A stretch of DNA of 64,000 nt from Knoellia sp. Soil729 (GTDB taxonomy: Bacteria > Actinomycetota > Actinomycetes > Actinomycetales > Dermatophilaceae). Position 1 is the first letter of the stretch, and each line of letters opens with the position of its first letter. The stretch lies in contig NZ_LMSA01000004.1 in the NCBI RefSeq assembly GCF_001427985.1, positions 124,604 through 188,603 of the forward strand, in the 5' to 3' direction. The position numbers were made by a program, and so were the translations under genes. This document shows positions 1 through 10,369 of this stretch, piece after piece. The notes under the pieces were generated by a model. That model was not told where the DNA came from, ran no database searches, and saw nothing but the letters and a program-made list of their open reading frames with translations.

Positions 1-825
1 ACGCACCAGGCGCAGGCGCCACGCCTCGGGACCGCGCTCGAGGTAGTCGACCGTGAACACGCCGGGTGCGCGACCCTCGAGCTGGCGCAGGAGTGGCAGG
101 GGGTCGTGCGGCGCCACGAGGACCATGCCCTTGCCGGGCTGCACGGCGTCCAGCGCGCCGAAGATGGTCGCGTGGCGGATGGCGTGCGGGACCTGACGGG
201 CGTCGAGCTCGGGCAGCTCCTCGTCGTGTCCACCGCACCCGCAGGCGCCCGAGCCGGCCGCCTCGACCGGCGCGGACTCGGCGACCTCGCCGTGACCCGC
301 GTGACCGTGGCCCTCCTCGCCGTGGCCCTCCTCGGCGTGGCCCTCGTGGCCGCCGAGCAGGTCGTGCATGCCGTCGAGTGCCCCGGCGAGCGAGACCTGC
401 GGGTTGCTCGCGAGCAGCGGCAGGATCTGGTCGTTCTCCTTGGCCAGGTGGCTGTCGAAGGTCACCGCCAGGGCACGTGCCTCGGCGGCCGCGCGCACGC
501 GGCTGGGAGCCGAGCGCAGCGAGTCCACGAGCCCGATGATCAGCTGGTGCTCGACGAGCATGGCGTCGACGAGGAGCTGTCCGCGGGAGTCGGCGTGGGC
601 GAGGGGATACATCGCGGACTCCTCGGCCTTCGCGTGCGGGACGAGGTCACTCTCGGCCCACTGGACGAGCTCGTCGCGGGCGGCGAGGGCATCCTCGTCG
701 GTGCGCGCCGAGATGAGGCGTTCGACATGGGCGGCGAGCGTGCCGGCCATCTGGGCGTGGTGCTGCTTGACGGCCTCGACCGCGTCCGAGTCCTGCTCGG
801 TGCTGGCGATGACGATGGTGTTCAC
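1..825 (-). CDS. Hemerythrin-domain and DUF2249 protein (3' end beyond window)
   Basis: The start is GTG at 825, preceded by a strong AGGAGGT site 8 nt upstream. Residues about 10-145 form a hemerythrin-like four-helix region with spaced His and Glu residues, for example HH at 22-23, PHAKAEE, EHQLI and SHLAKEND. A His/Glu/Gly-rich linker (about 155-180) follows, then a CGCGGH cysteine cluster and the start of a DUF2249 domain that runs off the left edge. Hemerythrin-DUF2249 proteins are associated with di-iron NO/O2 chemistry and repair of nitrosative damage. It is divergent from the nitrite-reductase operon with a 70-bp shared promoter region, which supports a role in NO handling. The exact reaction is inferred. 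Confidence 0.85.
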   Translation of the reverse strand, partial: MNTIVIASTEQDSDAVEAVKQHHAQMAGTLAAHVERLISARTDEDALAARDELVQWAESDLVPHAKAEESAMYPLAHADSRGQLLVDAMLVEHQLIIGLVDSLRSAPSRVRAAAEARALAVTFDSHLAKENDQILPLLASNPQVSLAGALDGMHDLLGGHEGHAEEGHGEEGHGHAGHGEVAESAPVEAAGSGACGCGGHDEELPELDARQVPHAIRHATIFGALDAVQPGKGMVLVAPHDPLPLLRQLEGRAPGVFTVDYLERGPEAWRLRLVR

Positions 826-882
826 GGGGGTGACCTCCTGGGGCCTCCTGCCGCCCGGCTGGCGGCGACGACCCTTATTTAA

Positions 883-888
883 TACACT
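883..888 (+). promoter_or_regulatory. -10 element TACACT of a leaderless promoter for the HTH regulator
   Basis: TACACT lies 7 nt before the GTG at 896, so transcription would begin at or next to the start codon. The surrounding stretch 876-895 is strikingly AT-rich for this genome and is shared with the divergent hemerythrin gene. It is the likely operator for both. Confidence 0.55.
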
Positions 889-895
889 AGTTTCC

Positions 896-1624
896 GTGGA
901 TAATCCAACTGCTGACGCCGGCCTGCACCAGCGCATGGCGGCGGGGCTCGGCCCCGTCCCCTCGTCGACGAGCCGGGTCCACGAGGCGCCCGGACGTGCG
1001 GCTGCGGGTGTGCTCACGGCCCTCGAGGACTCCGGCGAGCCGGTGACCGTGGCGACGCTCGCCGAGGCCCTCGGACAGCACCCCAACACCGTGCGTGAGC
1101 ACTTGGACGCCCTCGTCGACGCAGGCCTGGCCGAGCGCACCCGTGCCGCGAGCGCCGGTCGTGGCCGGCCGGCCTGGCTGTATGCCGCGCTGCCGGCTGT
1201 CGCTGCCGGGTCCCGGGAGTACGCCGGCCTGGCCACGGCGCTCGCCCTGCAGCTGGCCCGCACGAGCGCCCACCCCGGTGACGAAGCAGCCACGGCCGGA
1301 CGCGCCTGGGGTGCCAGCCTGGCCACGGCCAGCGGGCGGCAGCCCCGGACGCGGCCGGGGGTCGAGCGTGGGGTCATGGGCATCCTCGACGAGCTCGGGT
1401 TCGAGCCGGAGTCACGTGGGCGCAGCACCACCGTCCGGCTGCGCCGCTGCCCACTGCTCGAGGCGGCCCGCGAGGAGCCCGAGGTCGTGTGCTCGGTACA
1501 CCTCGGCATCGTGCGCGGTGCGATGGACACGTGGGGCGCGGACACCGAGGGGGTCGGGCTCGTCCCGTTCGCCGAGCCCGGAGCATGCCTGCTCCACCTC
1601 GGAACGCCCAAGGGAACCGCCTGA
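896..1624 (+). CDS. HTH transcriptional regulator with C-terminal cysteines (SufR/ArsR-like)
   Basis: The N-terminal third is a winged-helix HTH (ALGQHPNTVREHLDALVDAGL, given here only in part as NTVREHLDALVDAG). The C-terminal half has cysteines in RRCPLLEAA, EVVCSVHLG and GACLLHLG, a pattern resembling COG2345/SufR-type regulators that bind an Fe-S cluster. I chose GTG at 896 because a TACACT box sits immediately upstream and no ribosome site is present. Its TGA overlaps the ATG of the next gene (TGATG), so it is the first gene of the nitrite reductase operon and probably regulates it. An NO-sensitive Fe-S cluster is an attractive but unproven sensor mechanism. Confidence 0.75.
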   Translation: MDNPTADAGLHQRMAAGLGPVPSSTSRVHEAPGRAAAGVLTALEDSGEPVTVATLAEALGQHPNTVREHLDALVDAGLAERTRAASAGRGRPAWLYAALPAVAAGSREYAGLATALALQLARTSAHPGDEAATAGRAWGASLATASGRQPRTRPGVERGVMGILDELGFEPESRGRSTTVRLRRCPLLEAAREEPEVVCSVHLGIVRGAMDTWGADTEGVGLVPFAEPGACLLHLGTPKGTA

Positions 1625-2808
1625 TGCTGCTGCGCCGTGCCCCGTTCCTCCTCCCCGGTGCCGTGGCCCTCCTCCTAGGCCTCGACGCCGGCCTGCAGCT
1701 GCTCAACCTCCCCTCGGTGCCGCTGGCCAACCGCCTGCCGGACGTCCACGGGATGCTGCTCGTGCTCGGTTTCGTCGGCACCCTCATCGCGCTCGAGCGG
1801 GCCGTGGCCCTGCGTCGGCGCTGGGGCTTCGCGGCGCCTGCCCTCCTGGGCGCCGGCGGGATGCTCATCGTGCCGACCGCGACCGCGCGTGCCGGCCAGG
1901 TGTTGCTGGTGGCGGGCAGCGCCGCCCTCGCCCTCGTCTACGTCTCGCTGTGGAAGCGCCAGCGCGACGAGGCCGTCACCATCCAGGCCCTGGGAGCCGT
2001 CCTCGCACTCGGAGCCGCGATGCTCTGGCTCCGGGACGTGCCCATCCCGAGCCTGCTGCCGTGGCTGGCCGGGTTCGTCGTGCTCACCATCGCCGGGGAG
2101 CGGCTCGAGCTGGCCCGGATCGACCTTGCCCGCAACGGACCGGCCCAGGTCTGCGCTGCCGCCCTCGTCGTGGCCACGCCAGTGAGCCTGCTCTGGCCGA
2201 CGGCTGGCCAGCCGCTCTTCGGGCTCGTGCTCCTGGCCCTCGTCGGCTGGCTCGTGACCCACGACGCTGCGCGGCGCACCGTGCGGGCCAGCGGCCTCCC
2301 GCGGTTCGCCGCTCTCTGTCTCCTCGCCGGCTACGCGTGGCTCACGCTGGCCGGAGCGCTGTGGCTGCTGGCGGGCCCGGTGCTCGAGGGACCTGCCTAC
2401 GACGCGACCGTCCACGCCGTCTTCCTCGGCTTCACCCTCTCGATGATCATGGCTCACGCGCCCGTCATCCTGCCGGCGGTGCTGCGGGTCTCGCTCCCCT
2501 ACCGTCCGGCGCTCTACGGCCCGGCGGTCCTGCTCCACGCATCGCTGCTCATCCGCGTCGGCGCGGGTGACGCGCGCGACTGGGAGCTGGCACGCGACGT
2601 CGGCGGAGCCCTCAACGTGGTCGCCGTCCTCTCGCTGCTCGTCGTGCTCGTCTGGAGCGCCGCCACCGCGTCTCGTCGCTCGGCCACCCGGGATCGCCCA
2701 CGTGCGGCACCGGCGGACGCATCCGCCCAGGCACCTGCACAGTCACCCACGGAGGCACCGGCGATCGCGCCACCTCTGCGCGGGCGAGCCCCTGAGGTGG
2801 TCAGGTGA
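1624..2808 (+). CDS. NnrS-like polytopic membrane protein
   Basis: This 394-residue protein has about 11-12 hydrophobic segments and a short Pro/Ala-rich cytoplasmic tail. It has the character of the NnrS-like membrane proteins that accompany nitrite reductases and protect against NO-derived damage. Histidines occur in or near membrane segments (LPDVHGMLLVLGF, TVHAVFLGFTLSMIMAH). It overlaps the upstream regulator (TGATG) and the downstream reductase (GTGA), so all three are translationally coupled. Whether it binds heme or copper, as proposed for NnrS, cannot be told from the sequence. NnrS family membership is a moderate-confidence call. Confidence 0.65.
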   Translation: MLLRRAPFLLPGAVALLLGLDAGLQLLNLPSVPLANRLPDVHGMLLVLGFVGTLIALERAVALRRRWGFAAPALLGAGGMLIVPTATARAGQVLLVAGSAALALVYVSLWKRQRDEAVTIQALGAVLALGAAMLWLRDVPIPSLLPWLAGFVVLTIAGERLELARIDLARNGPAQVCAAALVVATPVSLLWPTAGQPLFGLVLLALVGWLVTHDAARRTVRASGLPRFAALCLLAGYAWLTLAGALWLLAGPVLEGPAYDATVHAVFLGFTLSMIMAHAPVILPAVLRVSLPYRPALYGPAVLLHASLLIRVGAGDARDWELARDVGGALNVVAVLSLLVVLVWSAATASRRSATRDRPRAAPADASAQAPAQSPTEAPAIAPPLRGRAPEVVR

Positions 2809-5414
2809 CCGGCGGCAGGCCCCGGCTCACCTGGCACCTCGGCGCCAACTCCGGCGTCGTCCTGTGGCTCGTGCTGCTCTTCATGAGCACGCTCGTGCAC
2901 CCCTTCGTGGCGCAGTCGCGGTGGCTCATGGTGCACCTGCTGCTCCTCGGTGCCGTCACGAACGCCATCCTCGTGTGGAGCACACACTTCGCCCACGCCC
3001 TCCTGAGGACACCTGCCGGTTCACGGCGCGGCGAGGTCGTGCGTCTCGTCGTCCTGAACGTCGGTGTCGCCACAGTGGTCGCCGGGATGCTGAGCGGGCT
3101 CTGGCTGGCCGTCCTCGTGGGTGCGGTCGTGGTCGGCGCTGTCGTTGCCGCACACGGCATCTCGCTGGCCCTCAAGGCCCGACGCGCCCTGCCGGCCCGC
3201 TTCGCGACGTCGGTGCACCACTACATCGCCGCGTGCTGCGCGCTGCCCGTGGGCGCCGCCCTGGGCACCCTGCTGGCTCGCCACCCGAGTGAGTCGACGC
3301 ACGGTCGTCTCCTGGTCGCGCACCTCACGGCCAACATCCTCGGCTGGATGGGCCTCACCGTCATCGGGACCCTGCTGACCCTGTGGCCGACGATCCTGCG
3401 CACCAAGATGACCGTGGGCGCCGAGCGCGCTTCCCGGCAGGCCCTCCCCGTCCTCGGAGGCGCCCTGTGCCTTGCCGCAGGCAGCGCCCTCCTCGGCATC
3501 CTCAGCCTCGCCGGTCTCGGGGTCATGGCCTACCTCGGTGCGACGCTGTGGGCCCTCCGGCCGGCCCTGGCCGCGGCTCGCGCACGGCCACCCCAGTCGT
3601 TCGCCGCCTGGTCGGTCCTGGCTGCGATCGGATGGCTCGCCGTCTCCCTGGTGTGGCTGACGGCCCTGCTCGTGACGTCTGCGGACTGGGTCACGGCCGG
3701 CGAACGCACCCACCAGGTGACCGTGCCGCTCGCCGTCGGTTTCGCGGCGCAGGTCCTGCTCGGCGCCCTGACCTACCTCGTCCCCGTCGTGCTGGGTGGA
3801 GGCCCAGCCCGGGTGCGCGAGCTCACCGCCATCCTGGAGCGCGGCGCCGCCCTGCGCATCGCTCTCACCAACGCCGGCCTCGCCCTGTGTCTGGCGCCGG
3901 TGCCGAGCCTGGTGCGGGTCATCGTCTCCATGCTCGTCCTCGGCTCGTTCGCGTCGTTCCTCGTCCTTCTGGCCACCGCCCTTCGCCTTTCCCGCCGGTC
4001 GGTCGAGCCGCCCGCCTCCCCACCCGTCCGGCACGTGCCGGAGCCGCGCGCGGTGGCGAGCGGACGGCATACGGGACTGGCAGCCGTGGGTCTGGCAGCA
4101 GTCGTCCTCGCCACCGCCGCAGGAGTCGCCGCGGATCCCGCCGCGCTCGGTGGGCTGGGGGTCACCGCTGCCGGATCCGTCAGCGCCACTGGTGCGACGA
4201 CCACCGTGCAGGTCGAGGCGCGGGACATGCGCTTCCACCCGGACTCGGTGACGGTCCCGGCGGGCAACCGACTGGTGATCGAGGTCGTCAACCGCGATGC
4301 CGACGTCCACGACCTCGCCCTCGAGAGCGGTGAGCGCAGCGGTCGCCTCTCCCCCGGAGCGAGCGGCCAGGTGGTGGTGCCGGTGGTCGGGCGCGCGCTC
4401 GACGGCTGGTGCACCATCGCCGGTCACCGCCAGATGGGCATGCTGTTCAGGGTCACCGTGACCGGGGCTCCGTCGGAGCACTCCGCACACGCCCTGACCG
4501 AGGCGGCGGCACCCCAGGGCGCTGCCCCACCGATCGACTTCATGGCCAAGGCGCCTCCGGGCTTCGCCGCCCGCGACGCAGCAGTGCCCCCGGCGCCGAG
4601 CACCACCGTGCACCGCGTGCGGCTCACCGCCCAGGAGGTCGTGTTCGAGGTGGCCATCGGTGTGCCACAGAGCCGGTGGACGTTCAACGGCACCGCTCCG
4701 GGACCGACGCTGCGCGGCCACGTGGGCGACCGGTTCGAGATCACCCTGACCAACGACGGGTCGATGGGCCACTCGATCGACTTCCACGCCGGCTCCCTCG
4801 CGCCGGACGGGCCGATGCGCACCATTGCCCCCGGTCAGTCGCACACGTTCTCGTTCGTGGCGACGCAGGCGGGGATCTGGATGTACCACTGCAGCACCAT
4901 GCCGATGTCGCTGCACATCGCCAACGGCATGTTCGGCGCCGTGGTGATCGACCCGCCCCACCTGCCGAAGGTCGACCGCGAGTACCTCCTCGTGCAGTCC
5001 GAGGTCTACCTCGGTGGGTCGGTCGCGTCGGGGTCCGACCCGGTGAAGGTGGCCACCGAACGTCCCGATGCGGTGGTGTTCAACGGATTCGCCAACCAGT
5101 ACGACCACGACCAGCTGCCTGCGAGGGTGGGTGAGCGGGTCCGCATCTGGGTCCTCGACGCCGGTCCGAGCCGCGCCTCGTCCTTCCACGTCGTCGGCGG
5201 ACAGTTCGACACCGTCTTCCGTGAGGGCAGCTATGACCTGCGGCCGGGTCAGCCCGGGAGCGTGGGTGGTGCACAGGCGCTTGCCCTCCTGCCCGCGCAA
5301 GGTGGCTTCGTCGAGCTCGTCCTACCGGGGGCGGGCCACTACCCGTTCGTGTCGCACGTCATGGTGGATGCCGAGCGCGGTGCCCACGGAGTGCTCGACG
5401 TCAGCGCTCGCTGA
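2805..5414 (+). CDS. nirK: Copper nitrite reductase fused to a membrane domain and an extra cupredoxin
   Basis: The 869-residue protein has three parts. Residues 1-400 carry about 12 membrane segments similar in kind to the upstream NnrS-like protein. Residues 465-560 form a cupredoxin with a type-1 copper set (VHD, WCTIAGH, QMGM). Residues 595-869 form a NirK/AniA-type two-domain nitrite reductase. Visible catalytic elements are GHSIDFH (type-1 His, catalytic Asp, type-2 His), YHCSTMPMSLHIANGM (type-2 His and type-1 Cys/His/Met), SSFHV (catalytic His) and FVSHV (third type-2 His), so the enzyme looks intact. It should reduce nitrite to NO outside the membrane, with electrons possibly passing through the tethered cupredoxin. 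Usual NirK is about 340-380 residues. Confidence 0.88.
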   Translation: MTGGRPRLTWHLGANSGVVLWLVLLFMSTLVHPFVAQSRWLMVHLLLLGAVTNAILVWSTHFAHALLRTPAGSRRGEVVRLVVLNVGVATVVAGMLSGLWLAVLVGAVVVGAVVAAHGISLALKARRALPARFATSVHHYIAACCALPVGAALGTLLARHPSESTHGRLLVAHLTANILGWMGLTVIGTLLTLWPTILRTKMTVGAERASRQALPVLGGALCLAAGSALLGILSLAGLGVMAYLGATLWALRPALAAARARPPQSFAAWSVLAAIGWLAVSLVWLTALLVTSADWVTAGERTHQVTVPLAVGFAAQVLLGALTYLVPVVLGGGPARVRELTAILERGAALRIALTNAGLALCLAPVPSLVRVIVSMLVLGSFASFLVLLATALRLSRRSVEPPASPPVRHVPEPRAVASGRHTGLAAVGLAAVVLATAAGVAADPAALGGLGVTAAGSVSATGATTTVQVEARDMRFHPDSVTVPAGNRLVIEVVNRDADVHDLALESGERSGRLSPGASGQVVVPVVGRALDGWCTIAGHRQMGMLFRVTVTGAPSEHSAHALTEAAAPQGAAPPIDFMAKAPPGFAARDAAVPPAPSTTVHRVRLTAQEVVFEVAIGVPQSRWTFNGTAPGPTLRGHVGDRFEITLTNDGSMGHSIDFHAGSLAPDGPMRTIAPGQSHTFSFVATQAGIWMYHCSTMPMSLHIANGMFGAVVIDPPHLPKVDREYLLVQSEVYLGGSVASGSDPVKVATERPDAVVFNGFANQYDHDQLPARVGERVRIWVLDAGPSRASSFHVVGGQFDTVFREGSYDLRPGQPGSVGGAQALALLPAQGGFVELVLPGAGHYPFVSHVMVDAERGAHGVLDVSAR
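4058..4072 (-). repeat. 15-mer repeat GTATGCCGTCCGCTC inside nirK coding sequence
   Basis: This is one of five exact copies in the window of the 15-mer; the others are at 37744, 45862, 61522 and, inverted, 61541. Here it is on the minus strand in the linker region of the reductase gene, read as SGRHTG codons. See the finding on the over-represented CGGCATAC motif. Confidence 0.7.
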
Positions 5415-6588
5415 GACCCTCCTGCTGCGACGATGTGCCGTCCGACTCAGTAACGAGCTCCGTGCGCAGCCGGGGCAGCGCCTTCTCGAGGGTGGCACCG
5501 GCGACGAACATCCGCTTGGCCCCTGCCCCACCGGCTGCCGCGAGGCGGAACTGGCCGACCTGGGACCTGTCGAGCCGGTCCCGCGCCAGCTGACGGGCGC
5601 GTTCACGCAGTGGCAGTGCGCCGGAGACCTTGGCGGGCACGTCCGGTCTGCTCAGGTCGACCTTCTTGCCGAAGGCGCTCTGCGACTGGGCCCACTGCTC
5701 GCGAGCTCCTGCCCTCACGCGCTGAACCGTCGTCATTGTCGGCGCTGACGTGATGACGCGCCTGCCGTTGGTCACGGTGCGTCCGGCTCCGGCCGTCGAC
5801 CCCTTGACCAGGGCCGACCCACCCCTGACCCCGAGTGCAGTCGCCGCACCGACCGCGACGTCGCCCACGCTCCCCTCGTCATAGAAGAGGGCCAGGGCGG
5901 CACGTGAGACGCCGCCCACGGCAGCCGTACCCGCGGCTGCCTGGGAACCTCCCGGCACCTTGGTCGCCAGCAGGTCGAAGAAGGGGACGTGGTCGCGTCC
6001 CACCTGGAAGCTGGCCTCCATGGAGGCGACAGCCTCGTCGCCCCGGGCGAAGGCGGTGTAGTGCCAGGAGTCAGCCAGGATGTCGTCGGACAGGGAACGC
6101 AGCCGCCGGGCCAGCACAGTGTCCGCCTCCCGGAAGTCCTCCCACGCGCACGCATGGACACGCTCGCACTCGTGCATCCGGGCCAGCGCATCTCGTTGCC
6201 GGCGCTCGAGGTCGGCCCTGGCGACGGGGTCGTCCAACTGGGCGTCGAGCTGGACCTGCAGGGCCTCGTGGTCCGCCCACGCGTCGAGGTAGCGCTCACC
6301 GGCGGCCACGGCTCGGCGCTGGGCACTGTCGAGCGCCTCGGCGAAGGTACGCAGGGCGCCGGCGGACCCGGCGTAGCGGTCGATGAGCGCGTCGACGAGG
6401 GGCGGCGACTCGCGCACCGCCGCCTCGAAGACCTCGCCCGCAGGGCTCTGCCAGGAGGCACCCGAGGAGATGGTCACGAGGACGTCGTTGATGGCACTCA
6501 GCCTGGCAGCAGCCCCCGAGAGAGCCGCGGCCAGCCGGCGCACGGAGTCGGCGTTGCCCTCGATCGGCGCCAGGGCCCGGCCCATCAC
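5401..6588 (-). CDS. Putative WXG100-like/T7SS-type substrate, large
   Basis: The 395-residue protein begins with a helical WXG-like region (SGASWQSPAGEVFEAAV) typical of ESX/type VII-associated N-terminal domains. A long helical segment follows (res. 60-170), then a Gly/Ala-rich middle and a basic C-terminus. There is no signal peptide. GTG at 6588 overlaps the stop of the upstream small gene by 4 nt; ATG at 6585 is an alternative. The 3' end overlaps nirK tail to tail by 14 bp. The pair of a small WXG-like protein plus a large partner suggests a secreted or polymorphic-toxin-like pair, but no toxin motif is visible and no secretion genes are nearby. Confidence 0.65.
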   Translation of the reverse strand: MMGRALAPIEGNADSVRRLAAALSGAAARLSAINDVLVTISSGASWQSPAGEVFEAAVRESPPLVDALIDRYAGSAGALRTFAEALDSAQRRAVAAGERYLDAWADHEALQVQLDAQLDDPVARADLERRQRDALARMHECERVHACAWEDFREADTVLARRLRSLSDDILADSWHYTAFARGDEAVASMEASFQVGRDHVPFFDLLATKVPGGSQAAAGTAAVGGVSRAALALFYDEGSVGDVAVGAATALGVRGGSALVKGSTAGAGRTVTNGRRVITSAPTMTTVQRVRAGAREQWAQSQSAFGKKVDLSRPDVPAKVSGALPLRERARQLARDRLDRSQVGQFRLAAAGGAGAKRMFVAGATLEKALPRLRTELVTESDGTSSQQEGLSER

Positions 6589-6872
6589 CGCGTCTCACCA
6601 CCGAACATCCGGTGGGTGTCCGACTCGGTCTCGACGTAGGCGGTGCCGGCACGTGCAGCCTTCTCGCTGAGGTCGCGCAGGGCCTCGACGAGCTGCAGCC
6701 GGCTCCGGCGCCACCCGCGCAGCAGGTCGTCGAACGCCTCGGAGCTCTGCCCGGCACCCAGCGCCCACCGGTCGACCGACCCGTCACGCACGGACTCGAG
6801 GTCGCTCGCCGTCTCGGCCAGGGACATCCCGAGCGCCGCGACCACCTCGGCGTCGACCCGCATCCTCGTCAT
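6585..6872 (-). CDS. Small WXG100-like helical protein
   Basis: About 95 residues from ATG at 6872 (MTRMRVDAEVV). It is mostly helical, with a W-containing turn (DGSVDRWALG) and a length typical of EsxA/B-like proteins. The frame stays open upstream, but the first 16 codons lack protein-like character. It overlaps the start of the larger WXG-like gene by 4 nt, so the two are co-translated and may form a heterodimer. No strong ribosome site is seen. Family assignment rests on size, helix content and pairing only. Confidence 0.6.
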   Translation of the reverse strand: MTRMRVDAEVVAALGMSLAETASDLESVRDGSVDRWALGAGQSSEAFDDLLRGWRRSRLQLVEALRDLSEKAARAGTAYVETESDTHRMFGGETR

Positions 6873-6940
6873 GCACCAGACGCTAGATCGAACCGGGGAT
6901 CGCGCCGTCGAGTTATCCACACCCCTCAGCGGGGCGGGGG

Positions 6941-8278
<1,338 letters not shown>

Positions 8279-8295
8279 GGCTTTGCTCCTTGTGT

Positions 8296-8408
8296 GCCGT
8301 GCTTGCGGACGCCGGTCGACGTACGCCAGGTCTTCACCCGGGGCACCCCACCGCGGTGGAGGGTTGCCGGCCAGCGAGCCGGGGCCTGTCGCTGACACTC
8401 ATGACCTT
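8296..8408 (-). promoter_or_regulatory. SAM-IV riboswitch upstream of metY
   Basis: Read on the minus strand, the leader begins GGTCATGAGTGTCAGCGACA, continues through CCCCGGCTCGCTGGCCGGCA and ACCCTCC, and then GCGGTGGGGTGCCCCGGGTG with AAGACC. This order (closing P1 GGTC/GACC, GCCGGCAACC core, GGTGCCCCGGGTGA) matches the actinobacterial SAM-IV class from memory of its consensus. A 3' pseudoknot-type hairpin probably lies in 8296-8325. By the known mechanism, SAM binding should repress metY, probably by sequestering the ribosome site. Exact ends are approximate. Confidence 0.9.
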
Positions 8409-8413
8409 TCTTG

Positions 8414-8419
8414 ACGATA
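8414..8419 (-). promoter_or_regulatory. -10 element TATCGT for the metY leader
   Basis: On the minus strand TATCGT is followed 7 nt later by the first G of the SAM-IV riboswitch, so transcription would start at the riboswitch 5' end. It fits the TANNNT pattern seen elsewhere in the window. No clear -35 box was identified. Confidence 0.5.
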
Positions 8420-8478
8420 GAACGACCACTCGAGGTCGCACTCCCCCGTCTCTCACTGTGGACGGCATGATGGGGAAC

Positions 8479-9513
<1,035 letters not shown>

Positions 9514-9525
<12 letters not shown>

Positions 9526-9945
9526 GGACTCGCCACCTCGCTGTGACCGCACCCGGTTGAGCCACCAGATACCCAGCATCGGCAGCACGAGCGGGACATA
9601 GCCGTAGCCGGCCCCGAAGTGTGACCAGACCGTCTTGTCCGGGAAGGCGTCGGGGATGGCATACGACAACGCTCCGACGACGAGCACGCCGACCAGCTCG
9701 ACCGTGCACGCCACCAGGGCAACGCGCGTCGACGCGCGGTCACCGCGGGCCATCCCGATCGTGGCGACGATGTAGATGACCGCCGCGAGCGCGGACAGCA
9801 CGTAGGCCAGCGGTGCCCGTGAGAAGTACTCGAGGATCTGGAGGATCGAACGTCCCGTGGCAGCGAGGGCCAGGACGCCGTAGACCGCAACGAGGATGCG
9901 GCCGGGCCCACGTCCGGAGTGGGTGTCGGGTGCTGCGTCAGGCAT
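9514..9945 (-). CDS. Small four-TM membrane protein
   Basis: This 143-residue protein has four hydrophobic segments (about 17-32, 45-65, 75-95, 112-130), with the second after ILQILEYFSRAPLAYVLSAL, and a conserved-looking HFGAGYGYVPLVLPMLGIWWL C-terminal segment (partially quoted: GYVPLVLPMLGIWW). I do not recognise a function. It overlaps the preceding gene of the pair by 8 nt (start 9945 against that gene's stop at 9938), so both are probably in one operon and may work together in the membrane. Confidence 0.75.
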
Positions 9946-10300
9946 GGAGGTCCCAGATCTGCTGGAGTCGGAGGGTCATGACAGCGACTGCGAAGGCACC
10001 CACGGCGATGGAGGCCATCGCCCACCGGGTCTTGTCCTTGATCGCACCCCAGACCGTGATGAGCAGGACGAAGGGCAGCGTCACGAGGTATGCCGTGAAC
10101 GTCGCCTTCGGCTCCGTGCCCTCCAGCGACATGATGCCGAAGAGCCCTCGGACGAACTGCACGACGACGCCGAGCTCCACGAGGGCGACGAGGCCCAGCA
10201 GCACGTTGCCGATGAGCCGGTCGAAGAGCGCGTACCCCAGGGCGACGACGGCGAGGAGCATCGCGGCGGCGACGAGCACTTGGGTGAGCAGGAGGAACAC
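9938..10300 (-). CDS. Small three-to-four-TM membrane protein
   Basis: A 120-residue hydrophobic protein from GTG at 10300 (MFLLLTQVLVAAAMLL), with three or four membrane segments and a short charged C-terminus. It is the first gene of a two-gene operon with the neighbouring membrane protein, whose start it overlaps. Upstream, 10301-10369 is the divergent spacer to a hydrolase gene. Function unknown. Confidence 0.75.
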   Translation of the reverse strand: MFLLLTQVLVAAAMLLAVVALGYALFDRLIGNVLLGLVALVELGVVVQFVRGLFGIMSLEGTEPKATFTAYLVTLPFVLLITVWGAIKDKTRWAMASIAVGAFAVAVMTLRLQQIWDLHA

Positions 10301-10369
10301 GGCGCACAGCCTACGTCGGCTCGATCACCCCTTCGTGGGGCGCCCAGCGGGCTTTGGTTGGATGCAGGG

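Noticed and set aside
3021-5300. A 759-codon open frame on the minus strand opposite nirK
   Set aside because: It mirrors the nirK codons with high-GC antisense bias, has no ribosome site or family features and runs antisense to a gene with intact catalytic motifs.
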